This document shows positions 43,121 through 51,645 of a stretch of 64,000 bases of DNA, piece after piece (positions within the stretch are counted from its first letter, which is position 1; each line of letters begins with the position of its first letter). The notes beneath the pieces are model-generated. The model was not told the DNA's origin and did no database searches. It was given only the letters and a program-made list of their open reading frames with translations. The position numbers and the translations under genes were made by a program. The DNA is from Microseira sp003486305 (lineage in GTDB: Bacteria; Cyanobacteriota; Cyanobacteriia; Cyanobacteriales; Aerosakkonemataceae). The stretch is taken from assembly GCA_031969655.1 (NCBI GenBank), contig DALYJX010000007.1:12065-76064 (forward strand). Reading direction: 5' to 3'.

Positions 43121-43768
43121 GTGGTTCGACCCAGTAAAAGAGTTGCGAAATCAGTCCGCCCATTCCGAGATGCCGAGAAGACGCAGCAGCAAATTTTGGA
43201 TGCCGCAGAGCAGGAATTTTCACGGCATGGCTTAAACGGTGCGCGAATGAGTGCGATCGCAACTCGTGCTAAGGTAACAACGGCGACGCTTCACTACTAT
43301 TTTGAGAACAAAGAAAGCTTGTATCGGGCAGTTTTACAACGTCCAGTAGATGAAGTCCAGACGAAGCTTGGGGAGTTGAATTTGGAGGGATTGTCTCCGG
43401 AAGAAGCGCTGAAGCAGATCGTTCGCCTTGCAATTGCCAACGAAGCGCAAAATCCTCAACGTCAAATGCTGTGGTTTCAAGAAGCAAGCCAAAATCAAGG
43501 AATTTATTTCAAAGAGTGCAACGTTTTAAGCCTGCACGAACATCTGCTCAAGGTGCTAGAAAAAGGTATGGCAGAAGGATGTTTTCGTCAGATAGAACCA
43601 TTTTTAGCGCTGACTTATATCTTAAGTGTTTGCCTGTTTTACTTCACAGTGCATGAAAACTGGAAGCATTTAACGCCAGATATAGATCGCTTAAGTCCAG
43701 AAAGAATTGAAGAACATATAGAGGAAGCGATCGCATTTATTTTAGCAGGTGCAAAGCGATCTGATTAG
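43121..43768 (+). CDS. TetR-family transcriptional regulator
   Basis: A 215-residue repressor. Residues about 18-65 are the TetR helix-turn-helix domain (AEKTQQQILDAAEQEFSRHG, NGARMSAIATRAKVTTATLH, YYFENKESLYRAVLQRP). The C-terminal part is the helical ligand-binding and dimer domain (YFTVHENWKHLTPDIDRLSP, EEHIEEAIAFILAG), which also resembles the TetR_C subgroup often named after YcdC/RutR-like proteins. GTG at 43121 is the likely start. It is divergent from the Rieske oxygenase with an operator-like palindrome between them. The inducer is unknown. Confidence 0.9.
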   Translation: MVRPSKRVAKSVRPFRDAEKTQQQILDAAEQEFSRHGLNGARMSAIATRAKVTTATLHYYFENKESLYRAVLQRPVDEVQTKLGELNLEGLSPEEALKQIVRLAIANEAQNPQRQMLWFQEASQNQGIYFKECNVLSLHEHLLKVLEKGMAEGCFRQIEPFLALTYILSVCLFYFTVHENWKHLTPDIDRLSPERIEEHIEEAIAFILAGAKRSD

Positions 43769-43856
43769 AGCTTGGAAACGAGTTAAGAGAGATGCCTCTG
43801 GCGTATCGCTCTTAAGTCATAATTAGTATAAAGGACAAACTCAAGCAAGATTAGCT

Positions 43857-44066
43857 ATGACTGAAATTGTCTTTCTGGTTGAAAACGATCTAGACGGCGG
43901 TTATACTGCCAGAGCATTAGGTGAATCAATTTTCACTCAAGCTGATGACATAGAAACATTAAAAGCAATGGTTCGCGATGCCGTTCGTTGCCATTTTCCC
44001 AACGAACAAAACCGTCCTAAAGTAATTCGTTTGCATATAGTCCGCGATGAGGTAATTGCTTCGTGA
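43857..44066 (+). CDS. HicB-like/DUF1902-type antitoxin
   Basis: A 69-residue protein with a HicB-like half-fold (IVFLVENDLDGGYTARALGE, SIFTQADDIETLKAMVRDAV, RCHFPNEQNRPKVIRLHIV). It would neutralise the toxin gene that overlaps its stop. The shared bases at 44063-44066 give translational coupling. The second HicB/HicA-type pair in the window. Confidence 0.85.
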   Translation: MTEIVFLVENDLDGGYTARALGESIFTQADDIETLKAMVRDAVRCHFPNEQNRPKVIRLHIVRDEVIAS

Positions 44067-44305
44067 AACTCCCGCGAGACTTATCTGGTGCAGATTTAGT
44101 TAAAGCACTTGCCGTTCTTGGATACGAGGTGAGTCATCAAACGGGTAGTCACATTCGGCTGACTACTCAGCGCAGTGGCGAACATCATGTCACAGTTCCA
44201 GCCCACGATCCTATCAAAGTAGGAACCTTGAATGCAATCCTGCGAGATGTTGCAGAACATGCTGGTTTGACGAGGGAAGAATTGTTGATAGAGCTATTTT
44301 CATGA
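44063..44305 (+). CDS. HicA-type mRNA interferase toxin
   Basis: An 80-residue toxin beginning at GTG 44063. The family pattern is LVKALAVLGYEVSHQTGSHI with the catalytic His in GSHIRLTT, followed by HHVTVPAHDPIKVGTLNAIL and EHAGLTREELLIEL. It overlaps the upstream antitoxin by four bases. Expected to act as a ribonuclease when unbalanced. Confidence 0.9.
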   Translation: MKLPRDLSGADLVKALAVLGYEVSHQTGSHIRLTTQRSGEHHVTVPAHDPIKVGTLNAILRDVAEHAGLTREELLIELFS

Positions 44306-44349
44306 AAGCGATCGCGAATCTCCAACCAGAGCAATTATGCAACAGATCA

Positions 44350-44982
44350 TCAATCAGTTAACCCCTGGCGGAATTCTCGCAGGGCAACTCCGGTTCCCTG
44401 TTGGGATGCTACTTGCAGCACTTGTGCGATCGCTGTTGGCAAATCAATTTCTGGGAAATAGCGGCTGAATGGTTGCAGTTGATAAGTTTCTCCTTCCAGA
44501 TTGTAAATTTTTAGACCGCTTTTTTTAAACAACCAAACTTCCGGGACTTTATAGGGCAGATAGTCTGCGGCGGCGGTGTAAGTAGTGACATCAATTTCTA
44601 TCACCAAATCGGGGGGAAGATCGGTTTGCCAATCAATCCGATCTTTACCTACGGCTGCCTCCCAGTTGTCAATGTAAAAGCAGTAATCTGGCTCAATGCC
44701 TCCTTCTTCAGGAATGTCCATTGTAATGGGGGTAAAGGCTTCGTAGTTACGGTTTTTACTGTCAAGCAAAGCCTTAACAATATCCGCCAAAATATTGGCT
44801 TCGCGTCCATGTCTGGGAAGGGGACTCATGAGTAAAATTTCTCCATCGCGATACTTGATGCGGGGAATCGAGCCATCCCTCCGGCTATCGCGCAAGGCAC
44901 AGTAGTCTTGCCAGGTTCCAGGCATTCGTACCACGGTTCCGGGGGGGAGTTGAATTTTGTCTGGTGAAATTACGGCGTACAT
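44350..44982 (-). CDS. Uma2-family (DUF820) endonuclease-like protein, copy 1
   Basis: A 210-residue protein of the restriction-endonuclease-like Uma2 family that is very expanded in cyanobacteria. It shows RDGEILLMSPLPRHGREANI, EGGIEPDYCFYI, LPPDLVIEIDVTTYTAAAD and YLPYKVPEVWLFKKSGLKIY, so the PD...ExD-type active-site residues are present. The role is not settled. It is one of two Uma2 genes in a row but with low mutual similarity. Confidence 0.9.
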   Translation of the reverse strand: MYAVISPDKIQLPPGTVVRMPGTWQDYCALRDSRRDGSIPRIKYRDGEILLMSPLPRHGREANILADIVKALLDSKNRNYEAFTPITMDIPEEGGIEPDYCFYIDNWEAAVGKDRIDWQTDLPPDLVIEIDVTTYTAAADYLPYKVPEVWLFKKSGLKIYNLEGETYQLQPFSRYFPEIDLPTAIAQVLQVASQQGTGVALREFRQGLTD

Positions 44983-45051
44983 AGCTATCTCTGGGTTGGA
45001 AACACCGATTGTAGCGATTGTTTTAAAAAATTGCTGACTAAGAGTGTTACC

Positions 45052-45630
45052 TCACTCATCACTTTCAAATACAACACCTTCGTACAGCAGTTCAATCGGA
45101 CATTCAAATTCAATACTTTCTAGGGCGATAATATCTCCAACTGTGTAGGGATAGTAAATCCACATTCTTCCTTCTCCCCGACAGTAGCGTTCTACTGCAA
45201 TTTTTTCTGATTCAATTAAGACATATTCTTGCAGGGTGGGGATGGTGCGATAGTGGGTAAATTTATCGCTGCGATCGCTTGCTGCTGTACTTGGAGATAC
45301 AACTTCTACAATCAGTTTGGGATATTGAATAAATTTGCGCGAGTTGAGGTCTTGAGGGTCGCAGCTTACAATCACATCGGGATAGAAGTATGCGCTACTG
45401 CTGCTCAGTTGGAGTTTAACATCGGAAACGTTGACTCGACAGCCTCTTGGACGCAGATGGGGATACAAGGCTCTGTATAAGTTGAGGGCAATGTCGTTAT
45501 GGGCAATACTCCCTCCAGTCATGGCGAAGATTTCGCCGTTGACATATTCGTGACGCATTTCTTGTCTGGCTTCCCATTCCAGGTATTCGTCAACCGTCAT
45601 GTTTTGCGGGGGTTGCGGGGTTGCAATCAT
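45052..45630 (-). CDS. Uma2-family (DUF820) endonuclease-like protein, copy 2
   Basis: A 192-residue Uma2 protein: TVDEYLEWEARQEMRHEYVN, GEIFAMTGGSIAHNDIALNL, SSAYFYPDVIVSCDPQ, YPKLIVEVVSPSTAASDRSD, KFTHYRTIPTLQEYVLIESE. It carries the classical PD...EVxSPST...K active site, better conserved than in the neighbour at 44350. Function in the cell is unknown; cyanobacterial genomes often have tens of copies. Confidence 0.93.
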   Translation of the reverse strand: MIATPQPPQNMTVDEYLEWEARQEMRHEYVNGEIFAMTGGSIAHNDIALNLYRALYPHLRPRGCRVNVSDVKLQLSSSSAYFYPDVIVSCDPQDLNSRKFIQYPKLIVEVVSPSTAASDRSDKFTHYRTIPTLQEYVLIESEKIAVERYCRGEGRMWIYYPYTVGDIIALESIEFECPIELLYEGVVFESDE

Positions 45631-45731
45631 CGCGGGTTCCTCTACCTATATTCATTATGAACCCTCGCGCAATTTTAGAGAGCGATCGCACTCATATTTC
45701 TTACATTTTATCATCGATATTTTCTTTAATT

Positions 45732-46613
45732 CTATCTTTTAGGAATCACACATCTGATTCCACCTTTATTACCCTCCGCATCACCTTGGTAACGCGGGAT
45801 AATATGAATAGTTGCGTGCTGCCTTGTTTGACCTGCATCTTTATTAACGTTCATTCCCACATTAAAACCATCAGGCTGAAATTCTTTTTTTAAAATCTCT
45901 TGCACTTTGTTCGCCATATACCAGCAAGCTGATTGTTCTTTAAATGGTAAGTCAAAATAATTAGCGACGTGACGTTTCGGTACGATTAAGACATGTCCTT
46001 TACTCACAGGATAACCATCCAACATCGCATAAGCTGTCGCTGACTCTGTTAATATGGTTAGATTTTTATAAGGATTACAAAATATACAATTATTAGTTGA
46101 ATTTCTTTGATGGTTATAATGCATGTATTCGTATACTTCACACATTTCATTTAAATAAATTGACTTAAAAGGAAGTTTTACAATACACTGATAGGTAGGC
46201 TTTTTGTGAATATAATGTTCTCTAAAACCTTCTTTTTTTATGTCCCTTCTGACTGCATAATAGGCTTTGCCTCCCGGTTTCAACAGATGTGCAATTTGCA
46301 TGATAACATTCGCTTGTTCTTCAGGGAACAAAACGTTTAGAACGTAAAAGCAAATGATGGTGTCGAATTTTTCATTTGGGTATTGCGGGAAATAATAAGG
46401 GTCATACCCTGTGATATCAAATCCTTTTTGTTGCAATATTTTAACATCATTACCAAATCCACAACCAAAGTCTAGAACCTTACCTTGAAGCAAGTTTTTA
46501 TCTAACAAAAACTGTGCTGGAAATGACAGGTAAACTCTTTCTTTTGCAGTCAGGTGGCTGAATTTATTTTGTTGTTTTTTCATAGATACGGGGTTTCTGG
46601 TAAAATCGGACAC
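45732..46613 (-). CDS. Fused SAM methyltransferase-HIT protein
   Basis: A 293-residue bifunctional protein. Residues about 25-165 are a class I methyltransferase (KVLDFGCGFGNDVKILQQKG as the SAM-binding loop, KFDTIICFYVLNVLF, LLKPGGKAYYAV). Residues about 170-293 are a HIT domain (NCIFCNPYKN, GYPVSKGHVLIVPKRHVANY, FNVGMNVNKDAGQTRQHATI). In ordinary HIT proteins the final motif is His-x-His-x-His; here it reads HATIHIIPR, so the middle, nucleophilic His is Thr. The start at 46613 could be replaced by Met11. Such fusions are known in annotated genomes, but the missing His is noteworthy. Confidence 0.88.
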   Translation of the reverse strand: MSDFTRNPVSMKKQQNKFSHLTAKERVYLSFPAQFLLDKNLLQGKVLDFGCGFGNDVKILQQKGFDITGYDPYYFPQYPNEKFDTIICFYVLNVLFPEEQANVIMQIAHLLKPGGKAYYAVRRDIKKEGFREHYIHKKPTYQCIVKLPFKSIYLNEMCEVYEYMHYNHQRNSTNNCIFCNPYKNLTILTESATAYAMLDGYPVSKGHVLIVPKRHVANYFDLPFKEQSACWYMANKVQEILKKEFQPDGFNVGMNVNKDAGQTRQHATIHIIPRYQGDAEGNKGGIRCVIPKR

Positions 46614-46625
46614 AGCACGATGTTA

Positions 46626-46738
46626 TAGAGGATTACCAGCGAGTGAAGTACAGCCTTTTGGCTTCGTTTGTGTAGCGGGTGCGTTAACGCACCCGCTACA
46701 CAAACTTTCGGTGTACCATCAACGGCTGCGAACCTCTA
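46626..46738. mobile_element. TA-flanked palindromic MITE-like element, copy 3
   Basis: A 113-bp element between TA at 46624-46625 and 46739-46740. Ends TAGAGGATT and AACCTCTA are inverted repeats but diverged from other copies. The core palindrome is GGGTGCGTTAACGCACCC within TTTGTGTAGC...GCTACACAAA arms. It lies 12 bases upstream of the methyltransferase-HIT start. Confidence 0.85.
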
Positions 46739-46853
46739 TATTCGCGCTCGTTCCATAGAATTCCCCGTTTTAGTCAAAAACTAACTAGGCTATCGATTTA
46801 GCCCCAGAAAACCTAATTCCTCGCTACAAGGGGAGTGGGGAAGCGATCGCAAC

Positions 46854-47488
46854 TCACCGTCTCCCTGCTTTCCAATCTTCTCCACCTGGTAATTGTGCTA
46901 AAAAATTAGGGATTATCTCAGCTAAATCTCTAGGTGAATAAACATAAGTTAGATCGAGCAACTTTTGAGCAGCAAGGGAAAGGTGAGTTTTATCAACTAA
47001 TTCTGCTAACTGAAATACAGCGGCTTGCAGCCGCGTGAGGTACAGCGTTTTCGCACAAGGCAAGTGTAGCGGCAGCGTTAACGCTGCCGCTACACAAACG
47101 AAGGTGTACCTCACTCATTTGCAATCCGCTATAAGCTTAATTCTCCATTCATCACGTCCACACTGGCATAAGTAATTGCCAGCTTGAGAGATTCTTCCAG
47201 CATGGCATCCCATTCATCTTTGTTGATGTGGTAAAAAGTTTTATTCGCCTTGAGATTCAAACGTTTGATTCCGATGACAGAAGCTAGGATTGAGGCAGCA
47301 CAAGCATTAGTTAACTTTTGATCAACTTGATTCTTAATTAAATGCATTAGCATCCGATCTAAAAATGATTGGATATTACGGAAGATTGCCTGTTTGCTCA
47401 TTCCTTCTAACTCATCTACAATTGCCAAAGCTTCTTCGTAACTACCTTCTATGATGCTGGCTCTGAGGTAGATTAATTCTTGAGTCAT
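46854..47488 (-). pseudogene. DUF29-family gene interrupted by a TA-flanked element
   Basis: The first part (MTQELIYLRASIIEGSYEEA, LAIVDELEGMSKQAIFRNIQ, LMHLIKNQVDQKLTNACAAS, EWDAMLEESLKLAITYASVD) reads to MNGELSL and a TAG inside the element. The rest (FQLAELVDKTHLSLAAQKLL, DLTYVYSPRDLAEIIPNFLA, QLPGGEDWKAGRR) is in another frame. Removing 47018-47131 plus one TA gives GELSLFQLAEL and a single 172-residue frame. The pattern fits the cyanobacterial DUF29 family. The element splits it, so it is probably inactive. Confidence 0.9.
47018..47131. mobile_element. TA-flanked palindromic MITE-like element, copy 4 (in the DUF29 gene)
   Basis: A 114-bp element between TA at 47016-47017 and 47132-47133. 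Ends CAGCGGCTTGC and GCAATCCGCTA are inverted repeats; it contains GTGAGGTACAGCG and GGTGTACCTCAC arms and the core GGCAGCGTTAACGCTGCC. It adds 116 bases and shifts the frame. Confidence 0.92.
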
Positions 47489-47892
47489 AACTTTTACCTT
47501 AGCGGGTGAGGATTGCGGTTGCGATCGCCAACCCTATCTTATATCATCACCAACCTATCACCTTTGTTTCTGCCTCGATCTCTCGTTGCCAAACCACTAT
47601 TATCCATAATCAGAAGCCGGGACACGGCACAATTAAAGTTATCTGTTTATCCGAGATATCTATTATGCCGTGTCCCTACGCAACGACAGAGTGATGTTTT
47701 TTTATTATGGGCAATTCAATAATTATTCTTCCCGCGCGAAGGTAGTAAGCAAAAGTTGTATATTGTAGGGGCGGGTTTTACCAACCATCTCTACCAATAA
47801 TCGACAATTTATATAAACCCGCCCCCGCGAAATAATAAAACCCGCTTGGCAAATAACCAAGCGGGAAACAGCGACGATGTTTCATCGTCTGA
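47489..47892. other. Repeat-rich intergenic region
   Basis: 404 bases. The sequence AACCTATCACCTTTGTTTCTGC at 47549-47570 repeats that at 23858. A GCCGGGACACGGCA...TGCCGTGTCCCTAC hairpin with the TGATGTTTTTTTATTATGGG segment (about 47605-47712) is a MITE core of the TGATATCATGTC type whose ends have decayed. A GTAGGGGCGGGTTTTAC...AACCCGCCCCC hairpin follows (about 47765-47827). A short GCTTGGCAAATAACCAAGC hairpin (47844-47862) may end the ctaB transcript. Confidence 0.7.
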
Positions 47893-48867
47893 CTATTGCA
47901 GTATCGAAATCGTGCTAATTAGCGTATCCACATTTTGAGCGATGCTAGCTGTCATGCAGCGAGTCACTGGTAAGCTATCAATTACCAATCCCAAACACAG
48001 CAGCATCATGTAGATAATCGAGTATTTAAACACCGATCTCGCTAACGTGTTATCAACTGGATTTTGTAACAGTTGCCAAGCTTTTTGGATGAATTTCCCA
48101 CCCAGAGTAAGGGCTATCAATCCATAAACAACTCCTGCGGTACCCAAAGGATAAATTAGCAATAGAGTTGATGGCACCAAAATTAAGGTGTAAATCCAGA
48201 TTTGGCGGGTTGTTTCTACTTCACCTTCTACTACTGGTAACATCGGGATGCCGACTTTGGCGTAGTCGTCTTTAATCATCAACGCCAATCCCCAAAAATG
48301 GGGCGGCGTCCAGATAAAGACGATCGCAAATAGCATCCATGCTGACCAGCTTAAACTACCCGTCACTGCTGCCCATCCTACCAAAGCGGGAATTGCACCC
48401 GCCGCACCGCCAATGACGATATTTTGGGGCGTATGGCGTTTGAGCATGTGGGTGTAGATCAGCATGTAAAAAACTATACCCGACATTGCCAATAAAGCGG
48501 CGAGTAAATTGGCAAAGACAGTTAGTAAGGTGAAAGAAAGGGTAGCGAGTGCGATCGCAAACAATAATGCATCCCTAGTCTGTACTCTACCAGAAGGAAT
48601 CGGGCGGTGGCGAGTGCGCTCCATTGTATAGTCAATATCGCGATCGTAGATACAATTAAGCGTTTGAGCCGAAGCAGCTGCTAACGTTCCACCTAAAAGG
48701 GTTACGATTAGCAACACCGGGTCTACTCTTCCATCCGACGCCATCCACATGCTGGCAGCAGTTGTAATTAACAGTAAGGGAATAATCCTCGGTTTGGTTA
48801 GTTGGTAATAGCTGTGAATAACTTGTAGAAAGTTTTCATGTTGGCGGGCAAAGCTAGTCCCTATCAT
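47893..48867 (-). CDS. ctaB: Protoheme IX farnesyltransferase (heme O synthase)
   Basis: A 324-residue membrane prenyltransferase that adds a farnesyl group to heme B giving heme O, a precursor of heme A for cytochrome c oxidase. The prenyl-diphosphate site is LNCIYDRDIDYTMERTRHRP (about residues 70-89), followed by GRVQTRDALL. About nine membrane helices are visible. It follows ctaA on the same strand after 133 bases with heptamer repeats, the usual cyanobacterial order. The cox structural genes are not in the window. Confidence 0.95.
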   Translation of the reverse strand: MIGTSFARQHENFLQVIHSYYQLTKPRIIPLLLITTAASMWMASDGRVDPVLLIVTLLGGTLAAASAQTLNCIYDRDIDYTMERTRHRPIPSGRVQTRDALLFAIALATLSFTLLTVFANLLAALLAMSGIVFYMLIYTHMLKRHTPQNIVIGGAAGAIPALVGWAAVTGSLSWSAWMLFAIVFIWTPPHFWGLALMIKDDYAKVGIPMLPVVEGEVETTRQIWIYTLILVPSTLLLIYPLGTAGVVYGLIALTLGGKFIQKAWQLLQNPVDNTLARSVFKYSIIYMMLLCLGLVIDSLPVTRCMTASIAQNVDTLISTISILQ

Positions 48868-48900
48868 TACGGTTACATCCTTCTCGTGTGAAACAAAATT

Positions 48901-48937
48901 TGGTAATTGGTAATGGGTAATTGGTAATTGGTAATTG
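48901..48937. repeat. Heptamer repeat tract (GGTAATT)
   Basis: About five GGTAATT/GGTAATG units between ctaA and ctaB, the same class as at 15451. A GGGGCGGGTTTAA stretch follows directly, a fragment of the GGGGCGGGTTT hairpin family. Confidence 0.85.
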
Positions 48938-49000
48938 GGAGGGGGGCGGGTTTAATTTAGCTGTTTTTTTACCTGCCCCTACATCGCTTACATCACCAAA

Positions 49001-49957
49001 TTAGGCGGCTTTTTCGACTGATACCGCTAGAACGTTGGCAGCGATATTTTCTGATTTAGAATCTCGCAGTCCTAAGACGGTAAATGCCACCAGGGAACCC
49101 AATAATGCTGCACCTACTGCTTGATGAGAAACTGTTAGCACTTCTACTTGCAGGTGTAAGCGGAAAGTCGCAATTCCCAAAACTATTTGTGCAATTAGCA
49201 ACAGGGCGGTAAGTCTCGACAAGTTACGCAGCATGGGGTGGAGTGCGTATTTTCGCCATGCCAAAATAACTACTGCCAAAGTTGCTATAGTTGCTGGAAA
49301 AACGCCGATGATGTGGCTGTTCATTACCGCACATAATTCGGATGCGCCGAAGCATTGGTGCAGCGCCCAGCGGGAACCTACGAGCGCCCCTAGTAAGCTT
49401 TGCAGGTAAACTAAAATTGCGGCGGTTAAACTTATCCAGGGCAATTTACCAACAGTTCCAGTGCCTTTGTAGGGAAGTAGCGCCGTGCCTATTACTAGCA
49501 GGGTGATGAAGAATAATAGGGCACATCCCAAGTGGGCGGTTACAATGTCAAATCGCAGCAATTGGGTAACTGTGAGTCCGCCTAACACGCCTTGGAATAC
49601 AATCAATCCCAGGGCAAATATTGACGCAGGCGGCATCCAGCGGGGTAGCTGACGGCGATACCACCAGGATAGGGCAACTAACGCGATCGCACTCACCCCA
49701 ATCAACGCCGCATCCAGTCTGTGAAACCATTCCAGGAATACCTGGAGGTTCATCAGTTGTTGCGAGGGTACTAACTGACCATAGCACAAAGGCCAATCCG
49801 GACAAGCCAACCCGGCATTCATCACCCGCGTAGCGCTGCCGACTGCCATCAATAGTAGCGTCGCGATCGCTATCTTCCACACAAAGCGACGAATCCAATC
49901 TTTTGCGCTGGTACTCGATTCGGTGCGTATGTCTTGATGCAAGGCAGATTCAGTCAT
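49001..49957 (-). CDS. ctaA: Heme A synthase (COX15/CtaA)
   Basis: A 318-residue membrane mono-oxygenase that converts heme O to heme A. It has GSATRVMNAGLACPDWPLCY (about residues 41-60), EWFHRLDAALIG with a heme-ligand His, TAHLGCALLFFI, RWALHQCFGASELCAVMNSH and LTVSHQAVGAALLGS, with about eight helices. The start MTESALHQDIRTESST at 49957 has a soluble N-terminal extension. Upstream of ctaB in the same direction; probably co-transcribed. Confidence 0.95.
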   Translation of the reverse strand: MTESALHQDIRTESSTSAKDWIRRFVWKIAIATLLLMAVGSATRVMNAGLACPDWPLCYGQLVPSQQLMNLQVFLEWFHRLDAALIGVSAIALVALSWWYRRQLPRWMPPASIFALGLIVFQGVLGGLTVTQLLRFDIVTAHLGCALLFFITLLVIGTALLPYKGTGTVGKLPWISLTAAILVYLQSLLGALVGSRWALHQCFGASELCAVMNSHIIGVFPATIATLAVVILAWRKYALHPMLRNLSRLTALLLIAQIVLGIATFRLHLQVEVLTVSHQAVGAALLGSLVAFTVLGLRDSKSENIAANVLAVSVEKAA

Positions 49958-50221
49958 TAGCTATACCAAGGATGTTATTTGCTTTCCACTATTAAGCGAG
50001 TCATGAGTATTTACTCATTCCAAGCCAAGCATCGCGCTTGGTTGACCATTGGCTCCTAATTATCAATTTAGTCAGAATAAACGGTTTTCTCGAAAAGCTT
50101 TCCGTATTTTTTTAGTTTTAAACTTTTACATATCTTTACACTAACGCTCCAAACCCAGCCACTACCAGTCCCATCGCCATCTCTGGGAATTCTGGTATAA
50201 TTGATACAAATTCGGTTTTTT

Positions 50222-50923
50222 TTAATAGCCTAGAGGTGCGAAGGGTTGTTGTTCGGAGACACTTTGGGAACGCATCTCTATTTTTGTTGTTAAAGACGGA
50301 CGCCAGCAAAGATAAAGCAGTGGACCAAACAGGGGAATTAGCGCCACTGTCCAAAAAATTCGAGCATCTTGAATACCCCGACGCGCCATATCATCATCGA
50401 ATAACGATGTTAGCGGAAATATCAGACCCATCAGACAAAAATCTAGACTTATCAGGTGAACAAATGCCGTAGTTTGAAACTGCTCGACATAATCTTCCCA
50501 ATCTCCAGCAATTATCGCGTAGGCAATTAAACCAATGGTAATTAAAAGCAGAGTGACTCCAGTTGAACGACGATCTAAAATTTGGAGCCACTTATCTTTT
50601 GTGCCGGAGAATTCTTGATTGCGCTGACGTAAAATCAAATAAGGCATTAAACACATAACTCCGGTTCCATTCGAGCCGATAAAATAAGGCCACGCGCGCA
50701 ACTTTTGCATTCTGCCATCAAAAAACATCAAACAAGCATAAATCATAGGCCAAACGCCCATCAACCAGAAAATTGCTACCAAAATTGCATTAACTTTTGA
50801 AAGCTGAAATGTTAGCAAATTCTTGACTATAGGCCATGTATCTGGTTGGTCGAGGGGTGCTAACCAGATTGTATAACCTACGAAGGTTATCCAGATGAAA
50901 AACAATGCAACTTTCCTGACCAT
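50222..50923 (-). CDS. Membrane protein of a three-copy family, paralogue 1
   Basis: A 233-residue protein with about six hydrophobic segments. Shared landmarks with the genes at 51646 and 52770 are VRKVALFFIWITFVGY at the start, PLDQPDTWPIVKNLLT, GVWPMIYACLMFFDGRMQKL, NQEFSGTKDKWLQILDRRST, DDDMARRGIQDARIFWTVAL and FGPLLYLCWRP. The ATG at 50923 is chosen because both paralogues begin at the equivalent MVRK/MTRK. I do not recognise the family. Each copy has a DDDMARRG-like loop facing probably one side of the membrane. Confidence 0.78.
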   Translation of the reverse strand: MVRKVALFFIWITFVGYTIWLAPLDQPDTWPIVKNLLTFQLSKVNAILVAIFWLMGVWPMIYACLMFFDGRMQKLRAWPYFIGSNGTGVMCLMPYLILRQRNQEFSGTKDKWLQILDRRSTGVTLLLITIGLIAYAIIAGDWEDYVEQFQTTAFVHLISLDFCLMGLIFPLTSLFDDDMARRGIQDARIFWTVALIPLFGPLLYLCWRPSLTTKIEMRSQSVSEQQPFAPLGY

Positions 50924-51006
50924 AAGCTGAACCGATGATTGCAACCCGTCATCGATTTAATATTAGGTAAGCAATGGGATCTCTTACCTCTGTCTTAGGT
51001 CAAGTT

Positions 51007-51471
51007 TTAAACAAATCTCCCAAATATCATGTTAAAAAATAACCCTAACGCTAGTCCTAACCAAGAAGTTCCTGCTAAAATCAAAAACTTGTGAGGTTTG
51101 CTAAAAAATTTTATTAACTCTCTTGAACCAAAAATAAATAGCAAAGCCAAAACCGAAGCCCAAGGTAAAGCATAATCTCTAGGTGAATAAAAAAGCAAAG
51201 CGAACAACCAAGCCAATGCTGATGCCCACAGCTTAGGCGACGCCCAAGCGAAAACTGAACCTGTAGCCCAAGCTGAAGCCCACGCCCCTGGTGCCATTTT
51301 CCAGCCAGTAGATAAGTACATCAAAAAAATCCCTGCTAGCCAAACCCAAGGAATTGTTTTCCATTTGCTATGTCCTTGAAAAGAGCCATTTCTTGAGTGC
51401 TGTAATGCTTTCCATGCCTGTACGATGCCTACCGCTGTTCCCACTGTCGCTATTACTTCTATCGGTGTCAT
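51007..51471 (-). CDS. Trp/Ala-rich membrane protein
   Basis: A 154-residue protein with about four hydrophobic segments. The middle has a Trp/Ala periodicity (GAWASAWATGSVFAWASPKL, WASALAWLFALLFYSPRDYA). It begins MTPIEVIATVGTAVGIVQAW and ends with two more helices. Not recognised. It sits between paralogues 1 and 2 of the membrane protein family but is unrelated in sequence. Could be a small channel or stress protein; no evidence decides. Confidence 0.6.
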   Translation of the reverse strand: MTPIEVIATVGTAVGIVQAWKALQHSRNGSFQGHSKWKTIPWVWLAGIFLMYLSTGWKMAPGAWASAWATGSVFAWASPKLWASALAWLFALLFYSPRDYALPWASVLALLFIFGSRELIKFFSKPHKFLILAGTSWLGLALGLFFNMIFGRFV

Positions 51472-51645
51472 TGTTCTAAGAGCTTTAATTGCAACTTGGT
51501 GCTGTTTACTGAGTGATACTTCTTACCAGAATCTCACACAGAAGAACGCAGACACAGATAGGGGAGCGCTACTTTAGCACTGTTTTTCCGCCAAAAAGGA
51601 CGCAGACATAGTATGGAGAGCAATGCTTACGCCGTCAGCGGCTAA

